From assembly GCA_002299785.1 (NCBI GenBank), contig DBNL01000146.1, positions 1 to 10,287 of the forward strand: a DNA stretch of 10,287 nucleotides, given 5' to 3'. The stretch comes from Verrucomicrobia bacterium UBA673. GTDB taxonomy: Bacteria > Verrucomicrobiota > Verrucomicrobiia > Limisphaerales > UBA1096. A program made the position numbers and the translations under genes. Of the stretch, positions 1 through 7,310 are shown one piece after another. The notes under the pieces are model-generated. The model was not told the DNA's origin and ran no database searches. It saw only the letters and a program-made list of their open reading frames with translations. Position 1 is the stretch's first letter. The number at the start of each line of letters is the position of its first letter.

Positions 1-597
1 TTGCTGCGGATGCTACGCTTCACGTGGCGCGTTTATTTTTCAGATCCACACGGGATCATGGAGGCCGGGCGCGACCGGCCATTAATCTTCTGCGCATGGC
101 ACAACCGTCTGGCCTACGTGATGATTGCCATTCGGGAAGACATCCAGCCGAAAACCGGGCGGCGGTTGGCGGCGATGGTAAGCGCCAGCAGGGATGGGGC
201 TTTTCTCGTGGAAATTTTGCGCGCGTTTGACGTCGAGCCGGTGCGCGGATCGACCAGCCGGAGAGGCCGACAGGCGCTGCTTGAATTGTCGCGGCAAGTG
301 AAGGCTGGGCTGCACTTGGGCATCACGCCCGATGGCCCACGTGGCCCGTGCTACGAAATACAGGACGGTATCCTGTCACTGGCCCAGTTGACCGGCCTGC
401 CGATCGTTCCACTGGGTTGCCAAGCAAGACGCAAGGTGCGCTTCAAAAGCTGGGACCGGTTTCAGCTGCCGTGGCCTTTGACGCGCTGCGACGTGGCATT
501 TGGCGAGCCGCTCGAGGTGCCCCGTAAGGCCACAGACGAGCAGCGAAACGCGTTGAAGGATGATCTGAAACGCCGAATGATGGAGATCAATCCTTAG
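1..597 (+). CDS. DUF374 / lysophospholipid acyltransferase-like protein, 5'-partial
   Basis: C-terminal 198 residues of a DUF374 protein, a branch of the LPLAT (glycerophospholipid acyltransferase) superfamily that transfers acyl chains to lipids at the inner membrane. Visible motifs are WHNR at residues 33-36, matching the usual H-bearing acyltransferase block I; SASRDGAFLVEILRAFDVEP with a following RGSTSRRG (about 61-89); and TPDGPRGPCY (109-118), the DUF374 hallmark; then GLPIVPLGC (132-140). The frame is open to the first base of the window and the usual N-terminal hydrophobic segment is absent, so the gene probably begins upstream; the TTG at position 1 is unlikely to be the true start. 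It ends in tandem in-frame stops, TAG at 595-597 then TAA at 598-600. It lies 56 bp upstream of a polysaccharide operon, so a role in lipid carrier or lipid A-type acylation is plausible, but the substrate is unknown. Confidence 0.85.
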   Translation: MLRMLRFTWRVYFSDPHGIMEAGRDRPLIFCAWHNRLAYVMIAIREDIQPKTGRRLAAMVSASRDGAFLVEILRAFDVEPVRGSTSRRGRQALLELSRQVKAGLHLGITPDGPRGPCYEIQDGILSLAQLTGLPIVPLGCQARRKVRFKSWDRFQLPWPLTRCDVAFGEPLEVPRKATDEQRNALKDDLKRRMMEINP

Positions 598-617
598 TAA
601 TTGGCGATGCCGCAAGG

Positions 618-645
618 TTGCACAATTCCTAAAAACGGATATAAC
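618..645 (+). promoter_or_regulatory. Possible sigma70-type promoter for the polysaccharide operon
   Basis: TTGCAC at 618-623 and TATAAC at 640-645 are separated by 16 bp. The -10 box matches the consensus at 5 of 6 positions; the -35 box is weak at 3 of 6. It is in the only gap upstream of the five overlapping genes, in a locally AT-rich stretch. The -10 box ends only 8 bp before the GTG start at 654, so a transcript from here would be nearly leaderless. This is a pattern match only. Confidence 0.3.
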
Positions 646-653
646 CAAGCGCC

Positions 654-2183
654 GTGAGTGCCGGTTCGTTGGAAGGTGCGCTGCGCCTACAAAAGCTTCT
701 CGTTTTCAGCATTATCTCGCTGCTTGTGCTCGTATTGGGGTACACGCTGGCTGATGACGCTTTTTTCGCCGCGTTCGCCTTTGGTGGACTGGCTTGGCTA
801 ATCCTGATGCCGTACCACGCGACGCTGTCGGTGGTCTGCGCGGTGGCGACGTTTTCCACGGCGCTGATCATGCCGTTTTTTCCCGGCCGCCCTTTTATTT
901 GGGAGGCGGCTGCGCTGCTAGGCTGGACCGGCTGCGTGCTAGTATTTTCATTTCGCCAATATCGAAACGAAATGTGGGACTCCATTTTTGAACACAAATG
1001 GATGCTGCTCGGCGTAGCTGGCTATTGCAGCGTGCTGGTGTTCACGATGGTGGAGCGCGGCATCGGCTTTCGCACGATGGGTGGCGAGCAGATGGGCGGG
1101 CGGTTTTATTTTCAGCAGCTCACCTGCGCCATCTTCCCGCTACTGTTCATGATGGTGCGCCTGAAGGAGGAGCAGATCCGTAAGCTGTTCATCATCCAGT
1201 GTGCGCTCTCCGCAACTTGGTTGATCTCAGACGTGATTTACTCCAACGCTCCCGGCCTGTTCAACATCCTCTTTTTCCTAGAGGTACCCGGCGACGCGCG
1301 CAACTTCGAAATGGAACGCATGAAGATGGGCATCAATCGCTATCAGTCTCTGGCCTTTGTCAGTATCGGTTTCCTCTGGCTTTTGCTCATCAAGAACAAG
1401 CTAAATGACTTCCTGACCGCCAAAAGCGTCTGGCTGGTTCCAGCTGGCTTGTTCATCGTGGGGGCCGGCCTGCTGAGCGGGCACCGTTACACGGTGGCGA
1501 TCCTTGTCCTTGTCATGAGCTTCATGGTTTTTACCCAAAGGCTGATCAACACGAGAAACGCTTTGACAGGCAGTCTGGTGCTGGTCCTGGGCTTGACCAT
1601 TTCTTACGGCTTCGCGGAACGGATGCCGCTCGCGGCCCAGCGCGCTCTCTCGGCTCTGCCCGGCATCAAGGTGCACCGCGACGCGCGATTGGATGGATTG
1701 AGCACGATGGAAACCCGGCGCGTCCTGCGCCAGGAGGGGATGAAAATGATTTCACAGTACCTGTGGGTCGGGCGCGGTTTTGGGCAATCCGGTTTCGGCG
1801 ATCACTCGCTACAATGGGATCCCACGGCGATAACTTATCACATCAACCAGGGGCGTTTTTACAACGGATTCATTGGGTTGATGGTCAACACCGGCCTATT
1901 TGGCACCTGCTTTATGCTGCTGTTTCTCATCACTGGATCGGTGGTCGCATTCAAAGTAATTTTTCATCTCCGCAGATACGGGGTGGACGATGAATTCTCC
2001 CGCGTGAGCTGCATCATCGCCTGTCTCTGGATGGCTAACGTGGTCGCCTTCATCGCACTACACGGCGACAGCGAGTATGCTATGAAAACCTTCTCCCTCC
2101 AGGCCGGCCTGTTGATCACCTGCCAATATATGTTGCGGGACCGGTTGCGCAAACAGCAACCGGAACAGCCCGAGCTGGAATGA
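654..2183 (+). CDS. O-antigen ligase/polymerase-like multi-spanning membrane protein
   Basis: A 509-residue very hydrophobic protein with roughly ten to twelve predicted membrane segments, for example about residues 14-32, 36-52, 57-74, 82-100, 116-131, 155-168, 233-247, 260-275, 279-294, 307-320, 404-436 and 451-470. The long polar loop at about 325-400, with WVGRGFGQSGFGDHS (371-385) and YHINQGRFYNGFIGLMVNTGLFG (395-417), resembles the Wzy_C / O-antigen ligase signature in which a His-containing loop precedes a Gly-rich membrane helix. An Arg in SGHRYT (274-279) may correspond to the conserved Arg of that fold. Members polymerise glycan repeat units or ligate them to a lipid or protein acceptor on the periplasmic face. 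GTG 654 is the first start possible after the in-frame stop at 642-644; TTG 669 is an alternative. No ribosome binding site is evident. The stop overlaps the next gene by 4 bases. Ligase and polymerase cannot be told apart from sequence alone. Confidence 0.8.
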   Translation: MSAGSLEGALRLQKLLVFSIISLLVLVLGYTLADDAFFAAFAFGGLAWLILMPYHATLSVVCAVATFSTALIMPFFPGRPFIWEAAALLGWTGCVLVFSFRQYRNEMWDSIFEHKWMLLGVAGYCSVLVFTMVERGIGFRTMGGEQMGGRFYFQQLTCAIFPLLFMMVRLKEEQIRKLFIIQCALSATWLISDVIYSNAPGLFNILFFLEVPGDARNFEMERMKMGINRYQSLAFVSIGFLWLLLIKNKLNDFLTAKSVWLVPAGLFIVGAGLLSGHRYTVAILVLVMSFMVFTQRLINTRNALTGSLVLVLGLTISYGFAERMPLAAQRALSALPGIKVHRDARLDGLSTMETRRVLRQEGMKMISQYLWVGRGFGQSGFGDHSLQWDPTAITYHINQGRFYNGFIGLMVNTGLFGTCFMLLFLITGSVVAFKVIFHLRRYGVDDEFSRVSCIIACLWMANVVAFIALHGDSEYAMKTFSLQAGLLITCQYMLRDRLRKQQPEQPELE

Positions 2184-3310
2184 GAATTCTCCACCTGGTC
2201 GGTCAGCGAGAGGACGCCGGCGGCATCCTCTCGGTGATCCGCTGCCTGCACCAGGCCGGACCGGTGGCAGACATCCGGCACACGGTCTGGGTTCACAGAG
2301 ACTACGCGGAAACCCGCTCGCCCGTGCTCGACTACCGCCGCACAGGCTACATCACCAGTGACTCGCCAAGTCACTTCGTCATTTTTTTTACCAGCGCACT
2401 GGCTTTTTTTAGCCTTCGCAAACTGCTTCGGCATGAGTCGTTCGATGTCATCCATGCACACACGCGCGGCGGGCTGATTGTCGCGCTGTTGGCCGGTTTA
2501 TTTCTTGGCCGGCAGGTACTGTTCACAAACCACAGCTACGCCAAGCGCACCTGGCTTTACCGCTGGGCGGCGCGGCGCGACTGGATGACCACCGTGGTGC
2601 TCAACCCCAACATGGCTTCGCACTACGGCCTCGCCGTCGAGCCGCCCAAGTGCAGCATTATTTTCTCTGGCTGCGCCGATAGTTTTTTGGAGGAACCTCT
2701 CACAACGAACGCTTGGCCAAGCGCCAATCCGTCAGCCAATCTCAAGCTCGTCGGCATGGGCACGCTCGTCCGCTGGAAATGCTGGCACCACCCCATCGCC
2801 GCCTTGGCCAAGCTGCCAGCCGAACTCAAGGAACGCGTCGAGTTTCACCTCTGGGGGCCGGAGCAGAGCGACGCCGACTCGCAAGCTTTCGCCGCCGAGC
2901 TGCGCAAATCGATCGAGCAACTCGGCCTGCAGAAAACCGTCCTGCTGCGAGGCATGACGAACCAAGTCACCGACGCCCTGCGCGACGGCCATTTTGTCGT
3001 CGTCGCTTCGGAGAACGAGCCTTGCAGCGTGTCGCTAATGGAAGCCCTCGCACTAGGCCTCCCCGCCCTCGCGGCGCGCAGCGGCGGCAATGTCGATATC
3101 GTGCGGGACGGAACGACCGGCTTGCTTTACGACACCGGCAGCATCAACGGTTTGCGCGATCAAATCGCCTCCATCCTCAAGGGCAATTTCATCCCTGCGA
3201 CACCGGCTGGAATCCGCGACAGTGTTCGGGGCTGGGCCGCCAGCGAGATGGCCGCCAAATACAACCGAGTATACGAACAGTTGGCTCAGCTCAACGACAA
3301 CTCACCATGA
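2180..3310 (+). CDS. Glycosyltransferase, GT4-like (GT-B fold)
   Basis: A 376-residue GT-B glycosyltransferase that would transfer a sugar from a nucleotide-sugar donor to a growing lipid-linked glycan at the cytoplasmic side of the membrane. The N-terminal Rossmann-like acceptor domain covers about residues 1-170, with MRILHLVGQREDAGG at the start and DVIHAHTRGG at 89-98. The donor domain covers about 187-370: a KLVGMGTLVRWK strand (189-200), HLWGPE (223-228), then ASENEPCSVSLMEALALGLP (276-295), which contains the EX7E pair E280/E288 typical of retaining GT4 enzymes, followed by SGGNVDIVRDGTTGLL. The ATG at 2180 overlaps the upstream stop (ATGA), indicating coupling. The interdomain linker contains a perfect CGCTTGGCCAAGCG palindrome at 2710-2723 (residues 177-181) and a short NPSAN-type repetition. 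Runs of eight and seven T occur at 2382-2389 and 2404-2410. Sugar specificity is not predictable. Confidence 0.88.
   Translation: MRILHLVGQREDAGGILSVIRCLHQAGPVADIRHTVWVHRDYAETRSPVLDYRRTGYITSDSPSHFVIFFTSALAFFSLRKLLRHESFDVIHAHTRGGLIVALLAGLFLGRQVLFTNHSYAKRTWLYRWAARRDWMTTVVLNPNMASHYGLAVEPPKCSIIFSGCADSFLEEPLTTNAWPSANPSANLKLVGMGTLVRWKCWHHPIAALAKLPAELKERVEFHLWGPEQSDADSQAFAAELRKSIEQLGLQKTVLLRGMTNQVTDALRDGHFVVVASENEPCSVSLMEALALGLPALAARSGGNVDIVRDGTTGLLYDTGSINGLRDQIASILKGNFIPATPAGIRDSVRGWAASEMAAKYNRVYEQLAQLNDNSP
2710..2723. repeat. Dispersed palindrome CGCTTGGCCAAGCG, copy 1 (perfect)
   Basis: A perfect 14-bp self-complementary sequence inside the first glycosyltransferase gene, in the linker between its two domains. 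Read here in a frame giving AWPS, unlike the frame used in copies 2 and 3. Flanking bases (A before, C after) do not extend the symmetry. Confidence 0.9.
2813..2822. repeat. Degenerate copy of the palindrome (10-bp core)
   Basis: CTTGGCCAAG core only, 90 bp after copy 1 in the same gene; 11 of 14 positions match the full element. It codes for LAK and could be coincidental. Confidence 0.4.
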
Positions 3311-4485
3311 AACTGCTCGTCTTTGCCCACGTCCCGCCGCCGTTCCACGGCCAAAGTTTCATGGTGCAGCAACTGCTCGAAGAGCTGAGTAACGACAAAA
3401 CAATCGAGATCTACCACGTCGACAGCCGCCTCTCGAGAGATATCGATGACATCGCCTCCGCAAGCCCACGCAAACTCCTCCTCATTTTCCGCTATTGCCT
3501 AAAGGCCATTTGGCTGCGCCTGGGACATGGCGTGAATTATTTCTACTGTATCCCCGCGCCAGGCTTGCGCAACGCCGTTTACCGCGATTGGATCGTGATG
3601 ATGCTCTGCCGCCCATTTTTCCGGCAGACCATCTTTCATTATCAGGCATCCGGCGTCGGCAGATGGCTCGAAACCGGGGCGCGTCCATGGGAACGCTGGG
3701 TTTCGCGGCGGTTGCTTGGCCGCCCTGCGTTGAGCATTGTGCTGGGAGATTATTATCACGAGGACGCCGCCAAGCTCTCGCCGCGAAACATCGTCACCGT
3801 GCCAAACTGCTCGCCCGACCCCTGCCCTGACTACGACACCGTGCTGAAACCCGCGCAGCATTCACGCGCCAAGGCGCTTGGCCAAGCGATGATAGGGGGT
3901 GAGTCGCCGACGACGTTTCGCCTGCTGTACTTAAGCCTCTGCTACCGCGACAAGGGATTGTTCGATGCCATCGACGCTGTCGCCGAGATCAACGCTCGGT
4001 TGCAATCCAAGCGATCAGCGGCGCGCGTGCAACTTGACGTTGCCGGCAAATTTTATCTCTCAGACGAAGAGGCTGAGTTCACTGAGCGGCTTGGTCAGGC
4101 GGAACTGAACGACATGCACGGGCCGCTCGTTATTTACCACGGCTTTGCCGACGAGCCGAAAAAGCGAGATTTATTCGCCCTAGCCGACGCGTTTGTACTG
4201 GCCTCGTACTACGAATTTGAAGCGCACCCGGTCAGCCTCGTCGAGGCGATGGCACACGGCCTGCCAATTATCGTGACTCGCTGGCGGATTTTACCGGAGC
4301 TTTTCCCCGCCGGTTACGAGGGGCTTGTGGACACAAAGTCCCCCCTCCAAATCGCCGACCGGCTCGAGGGCTTTCTCGGTCGCACGGACGAAGCCGGACT
4401 GCGCGATCGGTTTCTGCAACACTTTACGCGAAAGGCATTCGGTGAAAAAATCCGGACCGCTTTGTTGGCGCTGGAAAACGAGTGA
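3307..4485 (+). CDS. Glycosyltransferase, GT4-like (GT-B fold)
   Basis: A 392-residue glycosyltransferase. The N-terminus MKLLVFAHVPPPFHGQSFMV has the PPPxHGQS loop seen in many GT4 acceptor domains. The donor domain starts near residue 203 with TFRLLYLSLCYRDKGLFDAIDA (the usual 'G-x-L-x-x-x-KG' region), followed by LDVAGKF (243-249), IYHGF (276-280) and a YYEFEAHPVSLVEAMAHGLP block (301-320) with the EX7E pair E305/E313. The start at ATG 3307 is chosen because it overlaps the upstream stop as ATGA and because the family N-terminus begins exactly there; the frame is open for nearly 200 codons further upstream, but that stretch lies under the preceding glycosyltransferase and has no family resemblance. 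A perfect CGCTTGGCCAAGCG palindrome (3875-3888) codes for residues 190-194, in the linker just before the donor domain. It probably adds a later sugar to the same glycan as its neighbour. Confidence 0.88.
   Translation: MKLLVFAHVPPPFHGQSFMVQQLLEELSNDKTIEIYHVDSRLSRDIDDIASASPRKLLLIFRYCLKAIWLRLGHGVNYFYCIPAPGLRNAVYRDWIVMMLCRPFFRQTIFHYQASGVGRWLETGARPWERWVSRRLLGRPALSIVLGDYYHEDAAKLSPRNIVTVPNCSPDPCPDYDTVLKPAQHSRAKALGQAMIGGESPTTFRLLYLSLCYRDKGLFDAIDAVAEINARLQSKRSAARVQLDVAGKFYLSDEEAEFTERLGQAELNDMHGPLVIYHGFADEPKKRDLFALADAFVLASYYEFEAHPVSLVEAMAHGLPIIVTRWRILPELFPAGYEGLVDTKSPLQIADRLEGFLGRTDEAGLRDRFLQHFTRKAFGEKIRTALLALENE
3875..3888. repeat. Dispersed palindrome CGCTTGGCCAAGCG, copy 2 (perfect)
   Basis: A perfect 14-bp palindrome in the second glycosyltransferase gene, coding for residues 190-194 (ALGQA) in the linker before the donor domain. 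The preceding bases form a second overlapping inverted repeat: GCCAAG at 3868-3873 pairs with CTTGGC at 3877-3882 around a 3-base loop. Confidence 0.9.
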
Positions 4486-5879
4486 ACACCAACCGACAAC
4501 ACGATCCTGCCCATGTCTCGGCATTTCGCGGAGTCGAGCATTACGACGATCCCGCCTCCGTTCACTCGCTCGTTTGTCAGTCGCTGGACGCGCTTGGCCT
4601 GCCGGACGACTACGTCCGCCCACACGACCGCGTCGTTCTCAAGCCGAACTGGGTCAAAGAACACGACGAGCGCCACCCCGGCCCGGGCCAGTGGGAACAC
4701 GTCGTCACGCATCCCGCCGTCATCGAGGCGGTCATCCGCTGGGCCGGCAAGCAGCTCGCCGGCAGTGGCTCGATCACCGTTTGCGACGCGCCGCAAACCG
4801 ACTCGTCGTTTGTCGCGCTCAACCAATACTGCGGACTCGACGAAATGGTCGATCGCTGCCGCCGCGACTTCCCCGGCACAAAGATCAAGCTGCTCGACCT
4901 GCGACCAGAAGAATGGCACGCCCTCGATGGTGTCACCGTTTCAAAAAAACAGCTCACCGGCGACCCGGCGGGAGACACATTCGTCGGGCTGAACGACGCG
5001 AGTGAGTTCGTAGGATTTCACGGTAACGGCCGGCTGTTTGGCGCCTCTTTCAACATGGGCGAGACGAACGAGCGCCACTCCGGCGAGCGCCACGAGTACA
5101 TGCTCTGCCGCACGCCGATGGACGCTGACGTGCTCATCAATATTCCCAAGCTCAAGACCCACAAAAAAGTTGGCGTGACTTGTGCACTCAAGAATCTCGT
5201 TGGCATCAACGCGAACAAAAACTGGCTGCCGCACCACACCGAAGGCACGCCCGACCTGGGAGGCGACCAGTTCCCCGCCTCAACGGCAAAAGCCAGGCTC
5301 GAGCATTCGTGGATGGGCCGGGCGAAGCGCATCGTCAACGGCCGCCCGCTGCTCTCACGGTTCTTTGTGCCGTTAAAAAAAATGGGACGCCTGTTTTTCG
5401 GCGACACGCAGAAAGTCGTTCGCTCCGGCAACTGGCACGGCAACGACACCTGCTGGCGCATGGTGCTCGACCTCAACAAATGCCTGCACGATTTCGATGG
5501 CGCCGGGTTGCCGCGCAAAAAGCCGCTGCGCTATCTTGCCGTGGTCGATGGCATCATCGGCGGCGAGGGCAACGGCCCCATGTCTCCCGATGCGAAGCCC
5601 TGCGGCGTCATCCTCGCCGGCACTCATCCGGCTGCTGTGGACATGGCCGCCGCTACGCTGATGGGTTTCGACTGGCAAAAGCTGCGGCTGCTGAAGAACA
5701 GTTTCGAGATTCGAAAGCGCAACTTTATCCCATTCCGGCCAAGCGATATAAGACTCGTTTCGAACAAGCCTGAATGGAATGGGCCGCTTGGCCAAGCGGC
5801 TGAGTGGTTCGCGTTCAAGCCGCACTTTGGCTGGGTCGGCGCAATCGAGCGCGAGCCGGAAAACCAAGCCAAACGATGA
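4482..5879 (+). CDS. DUF362 domain-containing protein
   Basis: A 465-residue protein of the DUF362 family, whose biochemical role is poorly defined. Family landmarks: VVLKPNWV (51-58); THPAVIEAVIRW (76-87); the segment INIPKLKTHKKVG followed by TCALKNLVGIN (219-243), the strongest signature; VVDGIIGGEGNGP (354-366); and AGTHPAAVDMAAATLMG (379-395). No C-terminal 4Fe-4S ferredoxin cluster motif (CxxCxxC) is present, unlike the iron-sulfur versions of the family. No signal peptide or membrane segment is evident, so it should be cytoplasmic. The GTG start at 4482 overlaps the upstream stop as GTGA; its ATGA overlap with the next gene ties it to a CapK-like enzyme. Placement inside a polysaccharide operon suggests a role in glycan modification, which is inference. 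An 18-bp perfect palindrome lies at 5783-5800 near the C-terminus. A runs of eight (5375-5382) and seven (4943-4949) occur within it. Confidence 0.85.
   Translation: MNTNRQHDPAHVSAFRGVEHYDDPASVHSLVCQSLDALGLPDDYVRPHDRVVLKPNWVKEHDERHPGPGQWEHVVTHPAVIEAVIRWAGKQLAGSGSITVCDAPQTDSSFVALNQYCGLDEMVDRCRRDFPGTKIKLLDLRPEEWHALDGVTVSKKQLTGDPAGDTFVGLNDASEFVGFHGNGRLFGASFNMGETNERHSGERHEYMLCRTPMDADVLINIPKLKTHKKVGVTCALKNLVGINANKNWLPHHTEGTPDLGGDQFPASTAKARLEHSWMGRAKRIVNGRPLLSRFFVPLKKMGRLFFGDTQKVVRSGNWHGNDTCWRMVLDLNKCLHDFDGAGLPRKKPLRYLAVVDGIIGGEGNGPMSPDAKPCGVILAGTHPAAVDMAAATLMGFDWQKLRLLKNSFEIRKRNFIPFRPSDIRLVSNKPEWNGPLGQAAEWFAFKPHFGWVGAIEREPENQAKR
5783..5800. repeat. Dispersed palindrome, copy 3 (perfect 18 bp)
   Basis: The 14-bp core at 5785-5798 is extended to an 18-bp perfect palindrome, GC + core + GC. 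It is inside the DUF362 gene near the C-terminus, read as PLGQAA. A half-site CCAAGCG lies 38 bp upstream at 5739-5745. Confidence 0.9.
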
Positions 5880-7264
5880 GTCTCGAGGATAAACTTTACC
5901 CGTTCCTCTCGCTGTACGATCAGCTGCCGCAGAAGGCGCGAAATTTCATCGGCGCGGCGTACCGGCGGCTCCCGCGCCGCATCCGCCACGGCAGGGCGTA
6001 CGGCGAGTTTCGCGAGTTGGCCGAGGCATCACCAAGTTGGAGCGAGGCGGATCTTCGCAAGTATCAGTTACGTGAACTGCGTCGCACGCTCGTCAACGCC
6101 GCGAGCTATTGTCCATTTTACAGTCGCTCCTTTGCTAAGGCCGGTTTTCGTCCGGACGCAATGATGTCACTCGACGATTTTGCCGGCTGTCCGTCGCTCA
6201 CTAAGCAGGACATGCAGCAGCATTTTAATGATCTGACCTCGACTGAGATTGCCGACTCGAAAAAACTTTACATAACTACCGGTGGCTCGACCGGCATGCC
6301 GGTGGGGTTTCATTTGCAGAAGGGCATCAGCCGGCCGAAGGAGCAGGCGTTCCTTGAGGCCAACTGGCGGCGAACCGGTTATTTTGACAAGGCTCGGTTA
6401 GCGCTTATCCGAGGCCATGTTACCGACTCACGAGCCAAGGGCAACATCATCGCGCACGATGCAACGCGTAATTGGCTGATGCTTTCGTCGTATCACCTCA
6501 CCGACGAGCGAATCCCCGAGTACCTCGAGGCGCTGGAAAATTTTCAGCCGGACTTTTTGAATATCTATCCGTCGGCGGCGTTGCAGTTCGCCGAGTATTT
6601 ACAGCGGCACGATCAGCGTTGGCGCACGCCGCTCCAGGGCGTGCTATGCGGCTCGGAGCAGTTGACGCTATCCCAGAAACGACTCCTCGAGGGGGTGTTC
6701 CAGTGTCGCGTGCTGCGCTGGTACGGCCACGCCGAGCGCGTCGTCCTCGCCGCCGAGGGGACGTACTCGGATCTATTTTATTTTTGGCCGCATTACGGCT
6801 TCGTTGAGTTTGGCGAACCGGATGGGGACGGCCTGCGGGAAGTCATCGGCACAACGTTTCACAATATGGCCATGCCGCTCGTGCGATACCGCACCGGCGA
6901 CTTCGTGCGCCTGGCCAAACCGGATGCGCGGCGGGAATACGCCTGGCCTGCCGTTGAGGAGATCGCCGGGCGCGGTCAGGAATTTCTTGTCACCGACTCA
7001 GGGCGGCGCATCTCGCTGACCGCCTTCAATATGCACGACGCGATCTTCGACGAGCTGTATGCCGTGCAGTTTTTCCAGTCGGAAAAGGGCTTGGCAGAGT
7101 TTCGCTACATCCCATCGCCGGAGTTTCACACGTCGCGGCTCCCGCAGATTGAGGACGGCATCCGGCGCAAGCTTGGCGACGACTTCCGGCTGGTGCTCCG
7201 CGAAGTCGGGGAGGTCGAAAAGACCCCCCGCGGCAAGCATACCTGGCTTATCAGTCGGCTCTGA
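5876..7264 (+). CDS. CapK/PaaK-like adenylate-forming enzyme (phenylacetate-CoA ligase family)
   Basis: A 462-residue member of the ANL adenylate-forming superfamily, closest in style to CapK/PaaK proteins found in capsule and exopolysaccharide loci. The ATP-binding loop is TTGGSTGMPVGF (134-145). The aromatic/acyl pocket region shows YPSAALQFAEYL (231-242) and LCGSEQL (257-263). The adenylate-binding motif is RWYGHAER (281-288), then PLVRYRTGD (334-342), the hinge-region GRGQEF (365-370), and a C-terminal VEKTPRGKHTWLISRL (447-462), whose Lys-containing end is the usual catalytic region. Length is normal for the family. Such enzymes activate a carboxylic acid as an acyl-adenylate and pass it to CoA or another acceptor; here the likely use is decorating the glycan. 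ATG 5876 overlaps the DUF362 stop as ATGA, and the reading frame upstream of it has no family resemblance. It is the last gene of the overlapping operon; its stop is followed 2 bp later by an 18-bp palindrome. Confidence 0.85.
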   Translation: MSLEDKLYPFLSLYDQLPQKARNFIGAAYRRLPRRIRHGRAYGEFRELAEASPSWSEADLRKYQLRELRRTLVNAASYCPFYSRSFAKAGFRPDAMMSLDDFAGCPSLTKQDMQQHFNDLTSTEIADSKKLYITTGGSTGMPVGFHLQKGISRPKEQAFLEANWRRTGYFDKARLALIRGHVTDSRAKGNIIAHDATRNWLMLSSYHLTDERIPEYLEALENFQPDFLNIYPSAALQFAEYLQRHDQRWRTPLQGVLCGSEQLTLSQKRLLEGVFQCRVLRWYGHAERVVLAAEGTYSDLFYFWPHYGFVEFGEPDGDGLREVIGTTFHNMAMPLVRYRTGDFVRLAKPDARREYAWPAVEEIAGRGQEFLVTDSGRRISLTAFNMHDAIFDELYAVQFFQSEKGLAEFRYIPSPEFHTSRLPQIEDGIRRKLGDDFRLVLREVGEVEKTPRGKHTWLISRL

Positions 7265-7266
7265 TT

Positions 7267-7284
7267 CCCGCTTGGCCAAGCGGG
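7267..7284. repeat. Dispersed palindrome, copy 4 (perfect 18 bp, intergenic)
   Basis: Core at 7269-7282, extended by CC/GG to 18 bp. It starts 2 bp after the stop of the CapK-like gene, at the end of the polysaccharide operon. No T-run follows, so it is not a standard intrinsic terminator. Confidence 0.92.
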
Positions 7285-7310
7285 CCGGATGGGCGTATGG
7301 TAGCCGGCCG

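Noticed and set aside
2713..3306. In-frame upstream extension of the second glycosyltransferase to a TTG at 2713 (590 residues total)
   Set aside because: The extra 198 residues are Arg-rich shadow sequence under the first glycosyltransferase; the family N-terminus starts at ATG 3307, which overlaps the upstream stop.
4090..4104. GGCTTGGTCAGGCG as a further palindrome copy
   Set aside because: Several mismatches and loss of symmetry; not distinguishable from chance.
4314..4919. Long minus-strand open frames, such as those opposite the second glycosyltransferase and the DUF362 gene
   Set aside because: They are antisense to well-supported genes, resemble no family I know, and are expected in GC-rich DNA.
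7267..7284. Palindrome as an intrinsic transcription terminator
   Set aside because: It has no loop of its own and no T-run follows; identical copies lie inside genes that must be transcribed through.
7059..7310. In-frame upstream extension of the S41 peptidase into the CapK-like gene
   Set aside because: The stretch is shadow coding; the signal peptide begins at ATG 7311.
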